DNA of 41,851 nucleotides from Paludibacteraceae bacterium (GTDB taxonomy: Bacteria > Bacteroidota > Bacteroidia > Bacteroidales > Paludibacteraceae): contig JAFSTG010000052.1 in NCBI GenBank assembly GCA_017450605.1, positions 1 through 41,851 of the forward strand, read 5' to 3'. Below are positions 16,801 to 25,880 of the stretch, piece by piece. The translations under genes were made by a program, and so were the position numbers. The notes below the pieces were generated by a model. That model was given only the letters and a program-made list of their open reading frames with translations, was not told the origin of the DNA and searched no databases. Each line of letters begins with the position of its first letter. The first letter of the stretch is position 1.

Positions 16801-19800
16801 TCAGGGTGGCGATTTGTATATCAACCTTGGTGATGTGAGCGAGGATATCCTGCACGACGGCAAGAAGTCGTTCGAACACGGAATGCCGGTATCTCCCAGC
16901 GATGCCGTTGTGCTTGATACGACAGTATGGGGACGTGTACCGAGAACGACGAGCACCGTTACTGCCTTCTCCAACGAGGCGGGTGCACGCGACTATCAGG
17001 ATATAGGTCTGAACGGGTTGTCAACCGACCAAGAGTTTGAGTTCGAATACAATGGCAAGCGTCCGTATGCTGATTATGTGGCGGCACTTCAGCAGAAAGT
17101 AAGTCCTTCGGTTCTTGCTCAGTGGCGTGACGACCCCTACTCGCCTCTTAACGACCCTGCCGGCGATAACTACCATTATTACTTGGGGAATGACTGGGAT
17201 GAGCAACAGGTATCGATTCTTGACCGTTACAAACACTATAACGGCACTGAGGGCAACTCGCCGGCAGCCGCCGAAACGGGACAGGCATATAGTACGGCGG
17301 CTACGCTCCAGCCTGATATAGAAGACATCAACTCAGATAACACGCTCAGTGAATACGAGAAATACTATCAGTATAGGATTCAGCTTCGTCCGTCAATGAT
17401 GCAGGTTGGAATGCAGCATATCACAGAACGTATGGTGGCAAGCGTGAGATTGGATAATGGCGAGACTGCCGATGTGGTGTGGTATCAGTTTAAGATTCCT
17501 ATCCGTTCATACGACACTCGTGTCGGCTCTATTCGCAATTTCAAGTCGATTCGCTTTATACGCTTGTTCCTCACTAACTTCACGCAAGAGACATATCTTC
17601 GTTTTGCGTCGTTAGATCTTGTCCGCGGTGAGTGGCGTGGTTATACCAAAGACCTCTATCCTGTCAATTATCCTCCTACCACCCAAGCTTCGCTTGACGT
17701 GCAGGCAATAAATATCGAAGAGAACTCGTCGCGCTCGCCTGTCAACTACGTGTTACCTCCCGGTGTAGTTCGCCAGACCGACCCCGGACAGGCACAGATA
17801 ATACCTCAGAACGAGCAGGCTATGGTTTTGCGTGTTCACGACCTTGCTCCTCGTGATGCCCGCGCGGTATACAAGAACACCTCTTACGACATGCGCCAAT
17901 ACAAAAACCTGCAGATGTTTGTTCATGCAGAGGCATTAGCGGAAGATCCCGAACTGCAAGACGGCGATTTGAGTTGCTTCATTCGTTTGGGTTCTGACAT
18001 GACCAATAACTACTACGAGTACGAGATACCCCTATTCCTCACTCCGGCAGGCATATACAATGGTGATAGCGACCGCGAGAAGGTCTGGAAACCGGAGAAC
18101 ATGTTCGACTTCCCGTTCTCTGTACTTACCGACGCCAAGATAGCACGTAACAAGGCCAAACGAGCTGGTAATCCTAATATCAGCAACCTCATTCCCTACA
18201 CTATCTACGACGAGGCTTCCGGTAAACCCAAGAACCGTATCACGGTGATGGGTAACCCGACGATAGAGGATGTAGAGAACATAATGATAGGTATCAGAAA
18301 TAACGGTCCGCGTTCATGCTCAGGTGAGGTGTGGGTTAACGAACTTCGCATGTCAGACTACAACGAGAAAGGCGGTGTAGCAGCCATGGGTAACGTAGCA
18401 CTTGCCCTATCTGATATCGGTCAGGTGAACTTTGCCGGCAGAATAGAGACCGCAGGTTACGGTAGCATAGAGAGCAATGTAATGAGCCGTAACTTAGACA
18501 ACCGCTATCAGATGTCGGTATCGGCCGCCTTCGAAGCAGGGCGTTTGTTCCCCGAGAAAGCACAGATTCAGTTGCCTCTGTATGTATCATACTCTAACGA
18601 AACATTGTCGCCTGAATACGACCCGCTTGACACTGATATCAAACTGAGTGAGACCCTCGACACATACGAAACAAAGCAGGAAAAAGACTCTATTCGTGCA
18701 ATGAGCAACACCATTCAGACCTCAACCAACTTTACAATTTCGACGGCTAAGGTCAACATACACTCTAAAAAGCGCAATATGTTCTACGACCCTGCAAACT
18801 TCTCGCTATCGTATGCATTATCCATTCAAAACCAGCATACTCCGGAAATAGAGAAGAACTACAGCAAGACACATCGCGGTTCCTTTAACTATAGTTACAA
18901 TTTCAATCCCAAACCATGGGAGCCCTTCAAGAACGTAAAGAAAGTGGATAAACTGAAGTGGATAAAAGAACTTAACATATACTATCTGCCTCAGTCGTGG
19001 GCATTCTCAACTGATATGAACCGCCAGTTTACACACATGAAGATGCGCGACTTCAACACCGACCCTGCAGCCTCGCAGAACATGGACCTTACCTTCTCGA
19101 AGGACTTTGCATGGAACAGAAAGTTCGACTTCAAATACGACCTGACAAAGAATATCAAGTTCACCTTTGCTACAGCCATGAATGCTATTATCGACGAGGG
19201 CTATTATACCCCCGAGATAATAAAAGACTATGCCTTCACCAACGATTACTACGAAGCATGGAAGGATACCATCAAACGTTCTCTTGCTCACTGGGGCAGA
19301 CCTTATACCTATAATCAGGTGTTCACCATGAGTGCAAGCATACCTTTCAACCGTATTTCGTGGTTAGATTGGATTACCGCCAACGGCTCGTATAATGCCA
19401 CCTATAATTGGGATCGCATGGCTACTGCCGCGAGCGACAAGACCGACTTGGGTAACCGCGTAGCCTCGCTTAACAACTGGCAGGTTGACGGTCAGTTGAA
19501 CTTCGAAAATCTCTATAGCAAATCGAAGTATTGGAAGGATTTGAAGAACCGTTACGGCGGTAGAGTGTCGTCGAGGCGACAATTTAAACCAAAGACGTTT
19601 ACCGACACTCGCGAGTTGCTTGCCGACTCGACAATAACCATCAACCACCGCTTGAGTTCTGACCTTGTTACGGTAACTATAACGGATGCCGAGGGCAAGA
19701 AGGTATCGGCTAAGGTAAAAACCATCGATAAGCAGAATGTTGAGATTACATCGAAGTCGTATTGCCAAGCCGCCACCATTAATATCAGCACCCGCAACCC

Positions 19801-21259
19801 CAACGAGCGTACTCCGCTTCAGATAACCGGCGACATGGCTGCCTACTTTGGCACTATGATACGACGTGTTCAGGTTACATATCGTCAGACCGATGGTATA
19901 ACGCTGCCTGGCTTTGGTCCGGAGGCAGGCTTTATGGGTCAACGCAAGACAAACGGGATATTTGCTCCGGGCTTTGATTTTGCGTTTGGTTTCTTCCCAA
20001 ACAACTTTGTTGAGAAGGCAAAGGCAAACGGTTGGCTATCGCCAGATACTACGGTAGTGCAACCTGCCACACGCGCCAAAACCTCTGATTTAGACATTAA
20101 ACTGACCTTAGAGCCATTCCCCGGCTTTAAGATTCAGGTTAACGGCAAGCGTTATCAGGCAGAATCAACATCAATTATCTACTCCTACGACCGTTTGCAA
20201 GAGAACACTACCGGTTCGTTCAACATAACACAAGTGGCACTTGCCACTGCTTTCGACCGCATAGGTAATGCCGACAATAACTTTGCCACCAACTCGTTTG
20301 CGAGGTTCCTTGAGTACAGAGATATTCTTGCCGGTCGTGTGCAGGCTCAGTACGACGGACTTGTATATCCTGATGCAGGATTTATCAAAGAGTACACTCT
20401 GCTCGGTAACCATCAGTATAGCCGCGCAAACGGCACTGTGAACCGCAACTCGGCAGACGTGCTTGTTCCGGCATTCTTTGCCGCTTACACCAAACGCGAC
20501 CCGAACCGTGTCTCCCTCAATCCCTTCCTCGGCATACTTAATATTCTGCCCAACTGGTCGGTTACATTCGACGGATTAGGCAAGTTACCGTGGATACGCG
20601 ACCATTTCCGTTCGGTTAACATAACGCATGCTTACGTGTGCAAATACTCCATTTCGTCCTTTGCCTCGTATTCGACGTGGGTACCCGCCGAAGGAAACTC
20701 TAACAAGATGCTTGGTTTCGTACGCGATGTAACGACCGATGCTCCTATACCATCGTCGGCTTACGACATAAGCAACATCACCATATCAGAGCAGTTCTCG
20801 CCTCTCATTGGCGTTAACATAGCTATGAAAAACTCTATGACGGCTAAGGTGGAATATCGCAAGCAGCGCAACCTTGCTCTTAACATCACCTCGGTGCAGA
20901 TGACCGAAGGTTCTACCAACGAACTGGTGATAGGATTCGGCTACACCATCAAAGATTTCGATATCATATTGGGTCTGAAAGAGAAGCAAACCAAGGTAAA
21001 AAACGACCTGAAACTGAACGTAGATATCTCTTACAAAGACGTAAAGACACTGCTTCGCAAGGTTGAAGAAGGCATCACTCAGGCCTCATCAGGTAATAAA
21101 GTGTTTGGAATTAAGGTGGCTGTTGACTATGTTTTGTCGCAGAAGGTTAATCTGCAGTTCTTCTACGACCACCAAGGTACAACACCTATCATCTCCACCT
21201 CGTATCCTATCAAATCGGATAATGCCGGCATCAATATCAAGTTGATGCTAACGAGATGA
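13823..21259 (+). CDS. sprA: Type IX secretion system outer-membrane translocon SprA/Sov
   Basis: This 2478-residue protein matches the giant SprA/Sov family, whose members are about 2400-2500 residues. It forms the beta-barrel channel of the type IX secretion system (T9SS) in the outer membrane and is also needed for gliding in motile species. The signal peptide is MKRILIILVSIFPLLSFAQ. The N-terminal region contains VFGPGGVQLKLQGSAELMFG and the family-typical ANLKFGKFTIQALLSQQ. Repeated aromatic, alternating strands extend to the end (INIKLMLTR). The only start that keeps the signal peptide is a TTG at 13823; the next in-frame Met is near residue 97. It is 13 bp after ruvA, so both probably share a transcript. 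A 16-bp tandem repeat and a bidirectional hairpin follow the stop. The convergent neighbour is itself a likely T9SS cargo. Confidence 0.95.
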   Translation: MKRILIILVSIFPLLSFAQTVGQESVENESDTIISDSLAVNVKNLQLSSYDDINGSQKPLDLKDPENITTETIYDPVTGNYVIHTKIGDVDISTPYLMTEKEYKDYSEKRAISAYWQQKQSEQEHDNEKKFDITDMKFNIGPADKVFGPGGVQLKLQGSAELMFGFKHQFINNPSLSRRAQNNNIFDFDEKIQASVNGKVGDKLNFNLNYNTEASFSFDKQNLKLDYKGQEDDIIQTLEAGNVSMSLNSQLITGSQALFGIKANLKFGKFTIQALLSQQNSESQSVSSQGGAQTTSFEVTGDSYDENRHFFLSHFFRDNYEASMAQLPYVTSGITVNKIEVWITNKRGMYDNARNIVAFADLGEADDNHIQGYGIHSQSATTNPYNRANNLYADLNGYEGIRDIQQTNATLQQYFPQLIGGEDYEKLESARLLSSSEYTLNASLGYISLRTSLNQDEVLCVAYEYTYGGQVYQVGEFSTDGSEALKSPNTLILKMLKSSNNSPDKKGRGVWDLMMKNVYSIGASQMSSDKFELYVMFRNDSIGTNVQYLPEGDIKGKQLLRVMNLDRLDQKNNPYADGKFDYVEGYTAISSNGRIIFPVLEPFGSYLRRVIGNDAIADKYVFQELYDSTLVVAQEMSEKNKFTLIGKYKGSSGSEIRLNAMNVPRGSVKVTAGGATLVENIDYTVDYTMGVVTILNQSILDSGTNVDVKLENQSLFSMQRKTLVGTHMEYAFSKDLVVGGTLMHMTERPLTTKVNTGSEPLSNTIWGVNLSWKREFMWLTNLLDKLPWTTATAPSSIQLNGEFAHLIPGHTRDVGKIGLSYIDDFEATKTNIDIHHPAFWRLSSTPSLFAEATMSNDLEYGKNRAHLAWYNVDPLFGNSRSSLTPQYIRDDLAALSDHRTRIVLEQEIYPNREQLSNEESRRTVLNLAYYPEERGQYNIVADEIDINGRLTNPAQRWGGIMRRIDNTDFEKANIEYIEFWLMDPFLTNPDPSYQGGDLYINLGDVSEDILHDGKKSFEHGMPVSPSDAVVLDTTVWGRVPRTTSTVTAFSNEAGARDYQDIGLNGLSTDQEFEFEYNGKRPYADYVAALQQKVSPSVLAQWRDDPYSPLNDPAGDNYHYYLGNDWDEQQVSILDRYKHYNGTEGNSPAAAETGQAYSTAATLQPDIEDINSDNTLSEYEKYYQYRIQLRPSMMQVGMQHITERMVASVRLDNGETADVVWYQFKIPIRSYDTRVGSIRNFKSIRFIRLFLTNFTQETYLRFASLDLVRGEWRGYTKDLYPVNYPPTTQASLDVQAINIEENSSRSPVNYVLPPGVVRQTDPGQAQIIPQNEQAMVLRVHDLAPRDARAVYKNTSYDMRQYKNLQMFVHAEALAEDPELQDGDLSCFIRLGSDMTNNYYEYEIPLFLTPAGIYNGDSDREKVWKPENMFDFPFSVLTDAKIARNKAKRAGNPNISNLIPYTIYDEASGKPKNRITVMGNPTIEDVENIMIGIRNNGPRSCSGEVWVNELRMSDYNEKGGVAAMGNVALALSDIGQVNFAGRIETAGYGSIESNVMSRNLDNRYQMSVSAAFEAGRLFPEKAQIQLPLYVSYSNETLSPEYDPLDTDIKLSETLDTYETKQEKDSIRAMSNTIQTSTNFTISTAKVNIHSKKRNMFYDPANFSLSYALSIQNQHTPEIEKNYSKTHRGSFNYSYNFNPKPWEPFKNVKKVDKLKWIKELNIYYLPQSWAFSTDMNRQFTHMKMRDFNTDPAASQNMDLTFSKDFAWNRKFDFKYDLTKNIKFTFATAMNAIIDEGYYTPEIIKDYAFTNDYYEAWKDTIKRSLAHWGRPYTYNQVFTMSASIPFNRISWLDWITANGSYNATYNWDRMATAASDKTDLGNRVASLNNWQVDGQLNFENLYSKSKYWKDLKNRYGGRVSSRRQFKPKTFTDTRELLADSTITINHRLSSDLVTVTITDAEGKKVSAKVKTIDKQNVEITSKSYCQAATINISTRNPNERTPLQITGDMAAYFGTMIRRVQVTYRQTDGITLPGFGPEAGFMGQRKTNGIFAPGFDFAFGFFPNNFVEKAKANGWLSPDTTVVQPATRAKTSDLDIKLTLEPFPGFKIQVNGKRYQAESTSIIYSYDRLQENTTGSFNITQVALATAFDRIGNADNNFATNSFARFLEYRDILAGRVQAQYDGLVYPDAGFIKEYTLLGNHQYSRANGTVNRNSADVLVPAFFAAYTKRDPNRVSLNPFLGILNILPNWSVTFDGLGKLPWIRDHFRSVNITHAYVCKYSISSFASYSTWVPAEGNSNKMLGFVRDVTTDAPIPSSAYDISNITISEQFSPLIGVNIAMKNSMTAKVEYRKQRNLALNITSVQMTEGSTNELVIGFGYTIKDFDIILGLKEKQTKVKNDLKLNVDISYKDVKTLLRKVEEGITQASSGNKVFGIKVAVDYVLSQKVNLQFFYDHQGTTPIISTSYPIKSDNAGINIKLMLTR

Positions 21260-21261
21260 GA

Positions 21262-21304
21262 ATAATGATTTATTGTTATAATGATTTATTGTTATAATGA
21301 TTTA
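21262..21304. repeat. 16-bp tandem repeat after sprA (2.7 copies)
   Basis: The unit ATAATGATTTATTGTT is present twice in full (21262-21277, 21278-21293) and once in part. It lies directly after the sprA stop and before the hairpin at 21308. Confidence 0.9.
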
Positions 21305-21307
21305 AAA

Positions 21308-21340
21308 GAGGGTGTGTCAAAACTACATTGGCACACCCTC
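21308..21340. terminator. Bidirectional hairpin between convergent sprA and surface-protein genes
   Basis: GAGGGTGTG (21308-21316) pairs with CACACCCTC (21332-21340) around a 15-nt loop. A CTCTTTGTT tract follows on the + strand, and the other side is also A/T-rich. It is well placed to terminate both convergent genes. The core, TGTCAAAACTACATTGGCAC and flanks (21314-21337), is identical to 39124-39147 and resembles an insertion-sequence end, so this may be a domesticated IS end. Confidence 0.7.
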
Positions 21341-21366
21341 CTCTTTGTTCATATAACTTTCAAAGT

Positions 21367-24300
21367 TTATCTTACTATAGCCTTGAACGGCTCGTTGCCA
21401 ATCATTACTATGTACATGCCTGTGGTAACAGGAACACGTACCTCGCTGACACCTGCCTGTGAGGTCATCAACTGACCGGCGGCGTTGTAAACGCTTACCG
21501 TCTGATTACCCTCGAAGCGTGCTACGAGGCTGCTGTTCTCTACCGTCAGACTTGCACCTGAGGTGAGGTTGTCAACAGCGGTAGCATCCTTAACCAACAG
21601 AACCTTCATCTGCTCAAGGTCAACTGTTACCACGTAGGTGGCAGGAGCTGCCTTGAACGAGTTGTTGGCAATAGCAACTATAGGAGCAGGAGTCTTGTCA
21701 ACAAGAACGGTAGCGTCAGTCTCAGGACCGAAGCGGTTGGCGTTGACAGTTTCCCAGTCGTCGGCAGTCTCTCCGAGTTTGGTTACGAAGGCGAAGTAAG
21801 CGTCATCCTCCGTCTTGCCGATATGAGTGCGCAAGGTGAAGATATTGCCTTCCTGACGAGTCATCTCCTGACCGGCATTTGCATGCCACTCGTAGTTGGT
21901 GCCTTCTACTGAACCGATGATATAGAGATGTGTTTCTTCGGGCTCTTCCGAAACGGCAACTGCGGAAGCAGCGGTCTCACCTATAACGTAGGTGAAGGTT
22001 ACGGTGTAAGTGCCGTCGGCGTCAATCTTCAACTCCGAGTCGTTACCCATGCCGTCAGGTATCCATATATCACCGTTCTTTACTACCTTGAAGGTGTAAG
22101 TGCCAGCCTTGAGAGCTACATGCTCCTTAACCAAGGTGGCGGTGCCATCATTAACGGTCATCTTGTTGGCTTCTGCCTTGCCGTCCCAGTCTGCTCCCAA
22201 CAGAGCTGCCTGACCTGCTACTACATATACGTCCTCGCCTACCACTCCGGGCTCCGCCTTAACGCATATCTTCTCGGTCTCAGCGTTGTACTCAATGGTT
22301 ACATCCTGTTCCTTGGAAATGGTGAAGAAGATATTCTTGCCTGTTCCCTCGGTGTAAGGTTGGGCGGTTGAGCACTCGGCATCGATATTGTCGAAGTTGG
22401 CTTCCCATGCCCATGTACCTTTCGTTATCTTGAACTGGTAGGTGCCTGCTTCAAGATGGAGAACAACCTTGCCGTCAACCATCTCGTTGCCTGCGGCATT
22501 CCAGCCGTTCATTGTGCCTGCTACGTAGTACTTGGTCTCAGCCGTGCCTTTCTTGGTGGCTACCGCCTCAAGTTTCTCCTTGCCGTCGTAGGTGAAGACT
22601 ACGTCATATACACCTGTCTCTGTTATCTCAAGCAGATTGTCGCCTGATGCAGGGTACTGGATGTCCCATGAGTAGTTGCCTACTACTTTGTACTTGTAGG
22701 TGGCGGCGTTGAGAGTTGCGTCTTTCTTCTCCAGCTTGTAGCTGCCGTCTTCCTGCTTGCTCATTGCGTTAACCTTGTTCTCGGCTTCGCCCTTCAGCCA
22801 GTCAACTCCTGTCAATGGCTCGTCGCCTACGATAGCATATACTACTTCGGGTTGAGGAACATCTTCAAGCTCGGCGACAGCGGAAGCAGCCTCCCCGCCG
22901 ATAACGTAGGTGAAGGTTACGGTGTAATTGCCAGCCTTGGCAATCTCTACCTTCGAGTTGTTGTCCATACCGTCAGGTATCCATGACGAGCCGTTCTTTA
23001 CAACCTTGAACTCGTATGCTTTAGCCTCAAGTGTAAGATGCTCCTTAACGAGAGTGGCTGTGCCGTCAACAACAACCATCTTGTTGGCTTCGGCGTTGGC
23101 ATTCCAGTCGGCACCTGTCAGTGCTTCCTCGCCTGCTATGACATATACGTCGGCTTCGGCTTTCGCAGGATTGATTTGAACGGTCTTGATGACTGCACCT
23201 GTAGTTGAAGTTATATCACTGACAGCGGCAACAATACGCGCAGGAGCCTTCGCAGAAGAAACGGCATGCAAATAGATAACCACGTGAACGGGGTGTTCTA
23301 CATCATATTTGACGGTAGCCCATCCGAGTTTTTCCGAGGTAACACTAATGGCAGCCTCGCCTTCCAACTGCACTTGCAGCGTATAACCCGGAAGTGTCAT
23401 ACATTCAATCAGTATCTCGCCTTTTCCTGCCGGAACATCGAATACTAACGAGCCGGGCAGCATACTTACCCATGCACTTGAACCCGGTACGAGGCTCTCC
23501 AATGCTTCTGCTACCGTTTCGTCGGTCAATGAAGTGGATATTTCCAATTGTCCTGTCTCCTCGTTGAAAGTGTCGTTTACGGAAGTGCTGAACACAACCG
23601 ACTCATGACCGTCGGGGTCTTCCTTGGTGAACTGAATAGTTGTAACTTCGTCATCGGGAACAGTTACAGGCACCTTGCCTATCTCGACTTGAGTTACAGG
23701 ATTGTTGTCTTTGGAGAGAAATCCTTTTTTCTTCTCATAACGAACATCAGGAGTCAGAATCTCGATACCTGCCTCACCGTCTGCCTTAGTGAAATCAGAA
23801 CAGATGACAGCCACTTTGTTCCCTTCAGCCCATACATAACCTCTCTTGGAGACAGAAAAATCTTCTTTAACGTTAATACCGGCAGTTATACCGCCAATAG
23901 CATATAAACCGCAGTCATAAATCTTGAATGCTGCTGCATCAATTGCCGCCGTGCTACCCATAAGCGTAAGGGTGTCTTTCTTGCTTGCGCTGTGAAGTAC
24001 TATACCGCCATTCTCTGAAACCAAAGCTCTTCCTGCGTGGGTGATGGCACAATGACCGTGGATTATGATTTCGAGCGTGCCGCCGTTTTCGTCGTTTATA
24101 ACAGCATTGTGACTATCGTATGACAGAGCGGAAGCATCCAAGAACAGATTGTTGAGATGCAGGGTGCGTGTCTCTTTGACGAATGTAACCTGCTTCTGTC
24201 CGTCGCCGAGTACATCGTCTGCGTTGAGACTTGTTATACTTATGCCCTTCACTTTAATACCGATAGTGGTTACGTGGAGGATATAGCTTACCGACTGAGC

Positions 24301-25518
24301 GGCATATTCGTCAGTCTCGTAACTCTCGCAGAAGATAAGGGCGTCCCCTACGCCTTTGATAGTAACCGTCTTGCCGTCTTCCGACACCTCGGCTACATCC
24401 GTATTCTGTGAATTCCATTTGTTGATAGGAACATTATTCGGGTTGGAGAACACAGGAGGTGTGAATGGAACACCAAATTCGGCAACCACCTCTGTTTCGC
24501 TGAATGACATGTGCGGGTTTTTCTTAACCACAGTAAGGTTGTACCAAGCCTGAGCCTTATAATAGGTGTCATCTTCGTCAACGATAGCATATATTCTTGT
24601 CTGTCCTTTTTTGAGCATCTTTACCTTGCCGGTCTTCTCATCAACGGAAGCTACATCGGGATCATCAGAGGTCCAGCGAGTGATGGAGGCTGTTGAGGGA
24701 ACGATTAAGGGAGTGGGAGCGTACATCTCATGTCCGATGGTATCGGTGTAGGCAGTCTGGCTGAAGGAAACTATAACCGACTGCTTGGGAGCTTCAACTT
24801 TCAGCTTGTAGGATATGGAAGCACCTTCCCAGTTGTCATTACCTGCCCATGAGGCACTGATAGTTGTCTCACCGAGTTCGCCTGTTATCTGCACGCCACG
24901 CGCACTCGCCGTGGCAACAGCGGTGTTGGAAGAGGTGATGTTCATCTCCCATGAAGGTACTTCCGCCTCAACAAACTCAGGATAGCCGGTAGATGTACTT
25001 ACATTCTTGATGGCAATATGCAGGACGGGAGCAGAGAACCACGTATTAGGTGTTCTATACTCTGTGATGGCTTTGCCTGTCTGCGGGTCCATAACGTATG
25101 CCTCAGGCTTGCCCTTGACAACAGTGTAGTGAATAGTATGGTTGGTGGAGCAGAAACCTACGCTTCCGTCTGCACCGCCACCGCCGCCTGCGTCGGTGGA
25201 ATAATAATTCTCGGTGTAGGTGACATCAGCCGAACCCACGCCGATGGCGAGTACCGCGCAATAGCCGCCCTGTTCGTGGATTTGAATCACTGACGAATTG
25301 GTGGTCTTGAGGTCAACCACATTGCTGTGGAGATTCGAACACTTGCCGAAGCTGCCTACCGGCACAGTGGCAGACACCTCAAAAGCGGTGCGGTCTTCTG
25401 CCTGACCGGGATAAATGTTCGGCGTAAACGGACAATCGTCTGCCTTTAATGTTGAAGGCACGAGCATCAACGTCATAAGCGCAATGCTCACAAAGAAATA
25501 AAATTTTTTCATAATCAT
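21367..25518 (-). CDS. Large modular Ig-like surface protein with T9SS type-A-like C-terminal sorting domain
   Basis: The 1383-residue protein has a signal peptide (1-26; start at 25518 or the ATG two codons later). Bacterial Ig-like strands follow, about 140-415, with motifs such as SNTAVATASARGVQITGELG and DVASVDEKTGKVKMLKKG. Then a beta-helix-like region at about 420-600 resembles the Cthe_2159-type carbohydrate-binding domain. Five further modules occupy about 790-886, 892-990, 996-1088, 1096-1192 and 1196-1315. Modules 1 and 4 are near copies (ANKMVVVDGTATLVKEH / ANKMTVNDGTATLVKEH). The last 59 residues (QTVSVYNAAGQLM ... TGMYIVMIG ... FKAIVR) form a type-A-like T9SS sorting domain, so SprA probably exports it. 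It is divergent from a TPR-hybrid regulator that may control it. The ligand is unknown. Confidence 0.85.
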   Translation of the reverse strand: MIMKKFYFFVSIALMTLMLVPSTLKADDCPFTPNIYPGQAEDRTAFEVSATVPVGSFGKCSNLHSNVVDLKTTNSSVIQIHEQGGYCAVLAIGVGSADVTYTENYYSTDAGGGGGADGSVGFCSTNHTIHYTVVKGKPEAYVMDPQTGKAITEYRTPNTWFSAPVLHIAIKNVSTSTGYPEFVEAEVPSWEMNITSSNTAVATASARGVQITGELGETTISASWAGNDNWEGASISYKLKVEAPKQSVIVSFSQTAYTDTIGHEMYAPTPLIVPSTASITRWTSDDPDVASVDEKTGKVKMLKKGQTRIYAIVDEDDTYYKAQAWYNLTVVKKNPHMSFSETEVVAEFGVPFTPPVFSNPNNVPINKWNSQNTDVAEVSEDGKTVTIKGVGDALIFCESYETDEYAAQSVSYILHVTTIGIKVKGISITSLNADDVLGDGQKQVTFVKETRTLHLNNLFLDASALSYDSHNAVINDENGGTLEIIIHGHCAITHAGRALVSENGGIVLHSASKKDTLTLMGSTAAIDAAAFKIYDCGLYAIGGITAGINVKEDFSVSKRGYVWAEGNKVAVICSDFTKADGEAGIEILTPDVRYEKKKGFLSKDNNPVTQVEIGKVPVTVPDDEVTTIQFTKEDPDGHESVVFSTSVNDTFNEETGQLEISTSLTDETVAEALESLVPGSSAWVSMLPGSLVFDVPAGKGEILIECMTLPGYTLQVQLEGEAAISVTSEKLGWATVKYDVEHPVHVVIYLHAVSSAKAPARIVAAVSDITSTTGAVIKTVQINPAKAEADVYVIAGEEALTGADWNANAEANKMVVVDGTATLVKEHLTLEAKAYEFKVVKNGSSWIPDGMDNNSKVEIAKAGNYTVTFTYVIGGEAASAVAELEDVPQPEVVYAIVGDEPLTGVDWLKGEAENKVNAMSKQEDGSYKLEKKDATLNAATYKYKVVGNYSWDIQYPASGDNLLEITETGVYDVVFTYDGKEKLEAVATKKGTAETKYYVAGTMNGWNAAGNEMVDGKVVLHLEAGTYQFKITKGTWAWEANFDNIDAECSTAQPYTEGTGKNIFFTISKEQDVTIEYNAETEKICVKAEPGVVGEDVYVVAGQAALLGADWDGKAEANKMTVNDGTATLVKEHVALKAGTYTFKVVKNGDIWIPDGMGNDSELKIDADGTYTVTFTYVIGETAASAVAVSEEPEETHLYIIGSVEGTNYEWHANAGQEMTRQEGNIFTLRTHIGKTEDDAYFAFVTKLGETADDWETVNANRFGPETDATVLVDKTPAPIVAIANNSFKAAPATYVVTVDLEQMKVLLVKDATAVDNLTSGASLTVENSSLVARFEGNQTVSVYNAAGQLMTSQAGVSEVRVPVTTGMYIVMIGNEPFKAIVR

Positions 25519-25544
25519 TTGTTGAATTATTATGTTGTTTGATA

Positions 25545-25626
25545 TTCTATTAAACGGAATTCCCTACTGGAAAAGCTTGGAATTAATCTTACATTTTCTA
25601 TTAAACGAAATTCCCTACGGAAAAGC
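25545..25626. repeat. Pair of ~31-bp direct repeats in the divergent intergenic region
   Basis: TTCTATTAAACGGAATTCCC and following bases (25545-25576) recur almost unchanged at 25596-25626, with a start-to-start distance of 51 bp. Each contains a GGAATTCC- or GAAATTCC-like core and ends in GGAAAAGC. They lie between the divergent surface-protein and hybrid-regulator genes, so they are candidate binding sites for the AraC-type regulator (inference). They would be in the 5' leader if the -7 element at 25694 is the active promoter. Confidence 0.85.
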
Positions 25627-25693
25627 CGCAAACCGGCGGAGAATACGGTAAATCGTATTTTTATAGGCTTGGATATATATATATATTCGGTCG

Positions 25694-25701
25694 CAAAATT
25701 A
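25694..25701 (-). promoter_or_regulatory. Predicted -7 promoter element for the 1383-residue surface-protein gene
   Basis: On the - strand the element reads TAATTTTG, a perfect TAnnTTTG match. A TTTG lies 16 bp upstream (complement of 25718-25721), a little closer than the usual spacing of about 19-21 bp. The leader would be about 170 nt long. Confidence 0.5.
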
Positions 25702-25809
25702 GATATAATAAGAATGTCAAAGGGTGTAAAAAACTTACTTCTTGGTGTAAAAATCGAGCAAAATAAGATATACGTGTAAAAATATTACACCAAATTGCAA
25801 AATAATCCT

Positions 25810-25817
25810 TAATTTTG
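25810..25817 (+). promoter_or_regulatory. Predicted -7 promoter element for the hybrid regulator gene
   Basis: TAATTTTG matches the -7 consensus exactly and lies 63 bp before the ATG of the hybrid regulator. No TTTG was found at the canonical -33 distance, so the promoter may be activator-dependent or autoregulated (inference). Confidence 0.5.
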
Positions 25818-25880
25818 CATATTAGAAAGCTGTCAGCAATCTGCTTTCAGTTGTCAGTTTTCTGAAATCATTTTACTGCT

